A stretch of DNA of 64,000 nucleotides from Solen grandis (taxonomy: Eukaryota > Mollusca > Bivalvia > Adapedonta > Solenidae), in NCBI GenBank assembly GCA_021229015.1, contig CM037783.1, forward strand, positions 5,589,324-5,653,323. Direction: 5' to 3'. Both the position numbers and the translations under genes were made by a program. The number at the start of each line of letters is the position of its first letter. Position 1 is the first letter of the stretch. The notes below the pieces were generated by a model. That model searched no databases. It had not been told where the DNA came from and saw only the letters and a list, made by a program, of their open reading frames with translations. Shown in pieces: positions 58,297-64,000 of this stretch.

Positions 58297-61200
58297 ACTT
58301 AAACTTTAACTTTTTAACTTTAACTTTATTGACATAATTTGTATACAAATATAGCCAACAAATGATAACATACAAAGGGTGTAACGATAAAACCTGTATT
58401 CGTAATGGCACTATTCAACCACTTCCTGCTTATCAAATGTTAATACACTTTTCAAAAAAGAAAAAAATAAAGAGCGTAAAAAATTTAAAACATTATCAAA
58501 ATATTTTGACCTTTTGTTTAAATCATCAAATATATACATTCCAAAAGAAAGTAAAACTATGTAAGTGACAGATTGTATCATTCTTAGTTTTGAGCCTTTG
58601 TGCTGATTAGACGGTGCACACCGGAAGTATATAATGACACAGTCCACAAGGTTATTGGTTTCTTTCTCCACAATGTCGTTGCTATTAAAATATCTATTAC
58701 AGTCCAAAAATGAAATAAGTCATTAAAACAATAATAATTTTATTACATTAACGTGAGAATAATATTAAGTTATGGACCTTCAATTAGTAACTAGTAGTAC
58801 ATATACATATGTTTTGTAAAGGGTACAATTTTTAAAGACAATAGGGAACGACTGAAGCAAGCGTTAAACTTCTTTTGTCTATAGAAATGTCGTAATAGTT
58901 TCTATCCAACTTAGAAATCACCCGTACATTTGCAAAACACTTGAATATATATTTTGTACATGGTAAAGTAGTTCTATTGAAATAAATCACAGATCAATTT
59001 GAATTATCAGAGCTTCAGATTTACCACAGACCTAGGGTGACATCTTAGTGTCTGTAGAATAATAATATTTGTACATATTAAGGCAGAAAAAACCCTAATT
59101 GTCTCGGCAAATGTCGGCAAAGATCGCCGAACTTCCGATATTCTTCGCCATACACGTCATGATTGGAATGTGATTCTTTTTCATTAAAAAGTTTCATTCA
59201 TGGTTCCTTTTTATCATTGTAAATCAAATGTAACACTTTTTATTGGTATTCATCTACTTAAATACAAAGATACCGTTCCTTTTTTTTTTAAAAAAAGAGA
59301 AGAAAAACACCTCCCCGAATTACTTCCGATGACGTCATTTTTGGAATTCCCCTAGATCTGTCAAAATGCATAATTGTGATAATTAGGGGTATTTCGAAAA
59401 GTTCTCCATAAAAAAAGCAAATGGTATCTTAATCAGCCATGACTACAGTAACACAAGTCCGTGTACTGGAACTAATGTATGGTGGAAAATGTTATGTTTT
59501 AAATATGTGCTCCATTTGATATATTCCTTAAGTATATATTAATTAATAAATCAATTCATGAGGAAAAAAAAGGGAAATTTAATGATTTTATAGCAGATTT
59601 TATACGTAAACCCCCAAACAATTTGCGAAAGCATTTTCAAAACAGGGTTAAATAGACTAAAATCATTAATTTTTTAGAATCTGTGGTTAGCAATTTCTTG
59701 TCTCGCAAAAATGCTTTCTTAAAATGTATAAAAAAAAAATAAAACAGATTTCCAAATTTCATGCATTAGGGTTCCACTACATCAAAACCATAATTTTATA
59801 ATAATGCCTCTACAATTCGTGAGTCAAATGAATCACTTTTTCATGTAAAGACTTTTCATCTAAATACTTGCAGAACCTTATAATCAGAAAATCAGAATCG
59901 TGGTTTATTTGAGGGGATGAAAAGAAAGTTTAAAGAAATAAACTTGAGTTACAGTAACACAAGTGCTTTTATAGCTTTACACATACATGTAAACTCGAAC
60001 AAGTGGTAACTTGCCTCCTGATAAAACTGAAGCAAAGTTAGGACGGTATGTCGGTCTGAGTTCACATGTTAACTCACTGACCGAAATACTAGTTACTTAA
60101 AAATGGATTACGACTTTATTTTTCCTTTTATGAAAATTTGAACATACTTTTGAGTTTACAAAAACAACACAAAAAGCAAAAAATAATAATAAGAGGAAGA
60201 AAACATGTAGTTTCTATATTCTCTTCATAATGTTCTGTTTGCGAGATTCACAGCCTTTGAAAGAATTATTGCCTAAATGAGAACTATCTACAAACAAGTC
60301 ATGAAAGAGCATGTTTGTGAACAGGTTTCAATGACCAAATAAGCGATGATGTTGAAATTAACAATAGACAGCTGATCACTTCCCAAAGTAAACCATTCAA
60401 GCAATATCTCTCATGCATGTGAATCTGTTTTGCTTATCTCCGACATCGGTGTTCCATTACAAAATCCTTACTTAAGGGTACCCATTTATCATCTGCAGCA
60501 CGCTTGCATAAGTTTTGAAAACATTTTTACCACTTCAGAGATGTTACTGTTTGAAGCTATTCACTCTAACGACAAAGTGACTTATCTCCCTTCCCCATTT
60601 GGCCTAAAATCGTCCTGTTTCTGGTTACAGACTGTAAAAATATGGAGCGGTAAGTCGGTTATATTTTTCAAGACATAATTCGGAAATGTAACCCGCTACT
60701 TGCCAGGTGTCCTGTGTGATTAAAGTTTTTATTTCTGTTTTGAACAGGGTTGCTTGCAACGCTTAAAAAAACACCAAGTTGCATGTAATTCAAATCTCTT
60801 AACAGAAAGTTTGTTGTTTTAGATTACATATTCATAAAATCTTTTAAACTGTAGGCAAGAGAAATGGGGAGGGTAAGAGTGGCAATATGTTTATTGTTAG
60901 CAATCCATTGAGACAAATGATGGGTTTAACTTTTTAACGACCATGCTCAAGCAAGGTAAATGTGAGTTTATAACCTTGGGTTCATTGGCATCGCTTGAAA
61001 ATTTGACCCTCGCTTATTAAATTTACTTTGATAAAAAAAGAAATGCGACATCATCATATTAAAAACCCTGTTCTCTCAGCGCTATCAGCGCTTTGATTCC
61101 CAACATTGTGCTAACATTTCTTTAAAAGTTATTGTCAGCTGCGTGAGCCCAAGTGAGGCTGCAGGTGTTGACTGCGACAGCTTTATCGGCATCGTTAAAC

Positions 61201-62048
61201 ACAGTCAGGACCAATTGTCGTGAAATGCTTGCAAATAATTTTATCTACACCGTTTATGCTACTTATTTAAATTAATTTGCCTATGCGATGTCCATACAGT
61301 TGTTTGGTGTGTTTTTTTTAGTCGACACTAATCCTTAATTTCAAAAGGCCGACTTCACCGTGTTATTTACTAGTTTTAATGAATACAAGGAGACAAAAAA
61401 ATCAGCTATGGCAACAAAAACATTATTATGCATTGGCACATAATATCATTAACGTAGGTTGTATTCACTGATATTTACATAGAAATTCCTTTTTCAAACT
61501 TCAAACTTGAGTACTCGTTGTAATTCGGACGTCATTTTTTCAGCCTCGTAAAAAAAGGGTGGGGGGGGGGGAGGGTAAAGTAATGGTTGGGTCGACCCGG
61601 TCGGGTAACCAGAAACAAAACTTCTTTTTTACGCCTAAGTAGAAATTTAAAATTTCATAACATATGAAATATGATAAAATAGTTGCAAAAGCTTTAATAT
61701 ATTCATTTGTAATAAAACTGACATGATTATGAAAGTCTATTGTTTGCCAATAAAGAAATGCTATCTTAATCATTGGTTATTTAATTCTATCAACAACCAT
61801 ATCCTATTTATGTTATCACATTTTCTTGAAGACCAGAAAATGCAAATTAAAATGGCATTTTATCACATATTTCTTGCAATCATATAATATGCTAAGTTTT
61901 TTTGTCCAAATGAACATATGATGCGATTTTTTTATATTTTAAGGAACTTAATTGATGCAGAATTAAAATTGAATAAACACAAAAATCTAATAATAACATT
62001 TCTTATTATTTATACATCTTTATAAAGATCGTAGCTCAGTTTCTTTCC

Positions 62049-62054
62049 TTTATT
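62049..62054 (-). terminator. TPH: Candidate TPH polyadenylation signal
   Basis: AATAAA on the minus strand (TTTATT as given), 217 nt after the TPH stop codon. First clear hexamer seen; not otherwise supported. Confidence 0.35.
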
Positions 62055-62270
62055 TTCATATGTTTTAATCCTTAAATTGACATGCACATGTCAGCTGATT
62101 GAAAATTTAAAATCTTTGTGTGACAGTGTGTTGATAAATATTGATATTGCGGATAAAATTAATCTCCAGCATATGATTATTTTCCACAAAGTAACGAAGA
62201 ATGATAAGAAAATAACATAATTAATTACTAGTTTAGATTGTTCACCAGTGGGTACCCTTAAATATTTTTT

Positions 62271-62523
62271 TTAATTATTATCGTCTTCGAAAACTTTGTT
62301 GTCAAGTTCATCCTCGGTTTCATCGATCGACTCCTGCATGGGTTGCAGCGATGCTCTTTCCAATTGCTGGACTCTCCGTAAAGCGTCGCTTACAATACAG
62401 AGTTCACCTTTGACCTCGCTGACGAGATAGGCAATACATCTGGTGTTGTCAAGAACGTCGACAGTTTGGGTGTAGGGGTTGTACCGTACGGCAAATGGGC
62501 GCTTTATCGTACTGGCAAAGTTT
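62271..62523 (-). CDS. TPH: Tryptophan hydroxylase, terminal coding exon
   Basis: The acceptor ACGTTTCAG precedes the exon. The first base completes the split Arg codon; then NFASTIKRPFAVRYNPYTQT, VDVLDNTRCIAYLVSEVKGE, LCIVSDALRRVQQLE and a polar, acidic C-terminus (IDETEDELDNKVFEDDNN, stop TAA at 62,271). The block IKRPFxVxYNPYT and VSDAL match vertebrate TPH best. The last helix (VSDALRRVQQLE) corresponds to the tetramerisation helix of aromatic amino acid hydroxylases. The protein is the BH4- and Fe(II)-dependent enzyme that makes 5-hydroxytryptophan, the committed step to serotonin. A frame continuing upstream through the acceptor (to 62,576) is intron. No intron interrupts the region where human PAH has its last one. 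Confidence 0.93.
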
Positions 62524-62758
62524 CTGAAACGTTCAAAAACATGTTCATGATTCAAGTAAATGTCTGAGGTAGACAAAAGAGTGTGTTAAACGCGAACTAG
62601 TTTATGATATATTAGCCATATCTATATTTTTTCATAGACAATCTTTATATGTTATCTGTATGTTGTCCTCGAATAAATGTTGTGCGTAAATGTGACGCGA
62701 CGGACGCAGTTGCGCACTCCCGGGTAACTGTTAGCTCGGCTGTCAGATGTGCCAACAT

Positions 62759-62846
62759 ACACTTCCGGCGTGCCAGTACAGCTTAATATGACAGAGTGTT
62801 CTTACATCCTTTTGATAAGCTTTGGCATATTGGAAGTGGTTATTGG
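62759..62846. repeat. Short element with CACTTCCGG inverted ends, copy 2
   Basis: ACACTTCCGGCG ... TACATCCTTTTGA ... CATATTGGAAGTGGTTA, in the last intron of TPH. The right arm is mutated (TTGG for CCGG). Downstream similarity to the other copy continues in patches (AGATTGTACCATTCTT; TAAGTCCAAAAATAA), so the duplication may be larger than the palindromic core. Confidence 0.55.
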
Positions 62847-62991
62847 TGCGATAAAATTTGATTTAGATTAAGTGAAAGATTGTACCATTCTTGTTCATGT
62901 AGATGCTATTTTAAGTACAGTGTATATATATAAGTCCAAAAATAACCAAATTATTGTCTTTGTACTAGTAGATTCTTTCTAGGTAAGTCAG

Positions 62992-62992
<1 letters not shown>

Positions 62993-63040
<48 letters not shown>

Positions 63041-63056
63041 ATGATGGTGGTGGTGG
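62993..63056. repeat. (CTG)n(ATG)n(GTG)n compound microsatellite in TPH intron
   Basis: About thirteen CTG triplets, five ATG and four GTG. On the TPH sense strand this is a (CAC)(CAT)(CAG) tract 34 bp after the splice donor of the 134-bp exon. Confidence 0.95.
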
Positions 63057-63089
63057 AATAAATATAATACCAAAGAAATATGAGTTTAC

Positions 63090-63223
63090 CTCATTTCCTC
63101 TTTTGCGTCCTCAAAACTCGCTGTATAGAAGTACACGTCCTGAAACGTCGTGATGAGACACTCCTGGTTACACGTGGTCAGTGGATCGAATGGACGCTTC
63201 TCAGCCTTGTCCGTCAGTGCGTG
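63090..63223 (-). CDS. TPH: Tryptophan hydroxylase, penultimate coding exon (134 bp)
   Basis: Acceptor AATTCATTTCAG, donor ATGAG|GTAAAC. It reads [20 protein letters not shown], then [24 protein letters not shown] and two bases of an Arg codon. [16 protein letters not shown] is diagnostic for TPH over tyrosine or phenylalanine hydroxylase. Length (134 nt), start phase 0 and end phase 2 equal those I recall for human PAH exon 11 (Tyr356 to Arg400). Upstream exons with the 2-His/1-Glu iron site lie outside the window. Confidence 0.94.
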
Positions 63224-64000
63224 CTGAAATGAATTGAGACAATCTGTTTATTTTGGTTTGCGACTACCACCAGAAAATTGAAACCGCCTTCAGTCAAGGA
63301 ACATGCACGGGTCAGACAGACGCTGTTTCTACCAACCGTGTCGCTTAGTTATTCTATTATCTCAAGTATTGACTAAAAGACATAAAAAGTTACATTTCTT
63401 ACTAATAATATTCGCTAGAAATAGAATAAAAAGAATAATGAAATACGCCTCTAGATATAGAGCTAAATAAGAATTTATTTTAATGGCTCAATGTGATACT
63501 ACTTTAGCTTAAATAGCATTTCAGGTCGGAGGAAAAGTAAAATATGTTGAAAATAAACTAAAATAAACGTGTGTAGTTCCTATTTTCTATCAGACAATAC
63601 CAAAATGTCAAACGCACGTATAGTTAGAACCACAGTGAATATGATCCAAAACAATCTCTTGACACCGATGGATGACTATTTCTGGAACTCGTACCGCTTA
63701 TTAAAACTTTTGGGAGAGGTATATAGGATTTATGTCGATCTGACCAATAACACGCGAAAGATTGGACATACTTTATAGTATCAAGATAACGTTTGATACA
63801 CATGTTTATTTTAACTAACTTTAGGCAATATCCGTTTATTGTTGACACAGTTATGGCCCCTTATCTATTTAGAATTTGCCAAAATACCATTTCCGATCGA
63901 TAACTCATCATAGAGACAATCTATTTTGATATATTTTGGTATACATAATCTCAATAAAAAGGGTGCCAAACTTGATTTCGGGCAAACTCCAAATTTTTTG
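63224..64000. other. Presumed TPH intron
   Basis: AT-rich, with no sign of the preceding exon (no YGAGLLSSFGEL-type motif on the minus strand). The 69- and 74-codon frames here are unsupported. Confidence 0.5.

Larger units (their letters stand above)
57031..62230. other. AT-rich non-coding stretch downstream of TPH
   Basis: No recognised gene. It contains a G-rich patch (57,879-57,892), a CACTTCCGG...CCGGAAGTG inverted pair at 58,207-58,296, and a poly-G run at 61,560-61,572. Frames of 67-109 codons here have no recognisable features. Confidence 0.45.

Noticed and set aside
60430..60678. 82-codon plus frame upstream of the TPH 3' end
   Set aside because: No family features, no splice context and no conservation that I recognise.

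Overview
This is an AT-rich animal genomic window with no bacterial features. It has spliced genes with GT/AG introns, tRNA-derived SINEs, three APE-type non-LTR retrotransposons, many micro- and minisatellites, and one 100-N scaffold gap (19,514-19,613). The repeat families resemble those I know from bivalve molluscs: SINEs, 'GTGAGC...CTCTTGTTT' elements and CR1-like LINEs. A bivalve or related mollusc is therefore the likely source, but this is inferred and not proven.

Left part (1-17.9 kb): a satellite-like array of roughly 430-460 bp units. They are full of TGACGTCA (CRE-type) palindromes and carry conserved boxes such as GACGTCAATGGTTCGAATCTTGG and GGCTGTAGACCGCG (shown in pieces below). 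Sub-arrays end in an A/G-rich tail followed by AACTAGA, a stem-loop whose stem sequence changes between copies while pairing is kept, and TAGGACTTTCTGC. A near-identical segment of about 3.7 kb occurs twice (2,896-6,590 and 8,465-12,130), and 1-2.3 kb resembles 13.1-15.8 kb. The array closes at 15.77-16.05 kb with a run of tandem hairpins. One isolated unit with its own hairpin lies at 17.43-17.86 kb.

Middle (18-34 kb): mostly non-coding. It holds SINE remnants, two sizeable inverted repeats near 18.5-19.3 kb, and five minisatellites (45, 28, 74, about 35 bp units and others). One unrecognised 861-nt ORF lies on the minus strand (25,442-26,302).

34-54 kb: three degraded APE/RT non-LTR elements (34.5-37.3 kb plus; 37.6-41.4 kb minus, split by a dual-hairpin element; 49.6-53.1 kb minus, with a PHD finger and a 2A-like motif). 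Among them are four plus-strand exons of a host gene that I identify as mitochondrial ribosomal protein L23 (MRPL23; 42,468-48,901). Its introns are filled with SINEs, a MITE nested in a SINE, and hairpin-ended elements. Its first recognised exon carries an apparent 1-base deletion.

Right end (54-64 kb): mainly non-coding with a 70-bp minisatellite. It is followed by the last two coding exons of a tryptophan hydroxylase gene on the minus strand (63,223-62,271). The exon boundaries match human phenylalanine hydroxylase exon 11/12. The catalytic exons lie beyond the window.

The two host genes are not functionally linked (mitochondrial translation; serotonin synthesis). The window is dominated by repeat biology.
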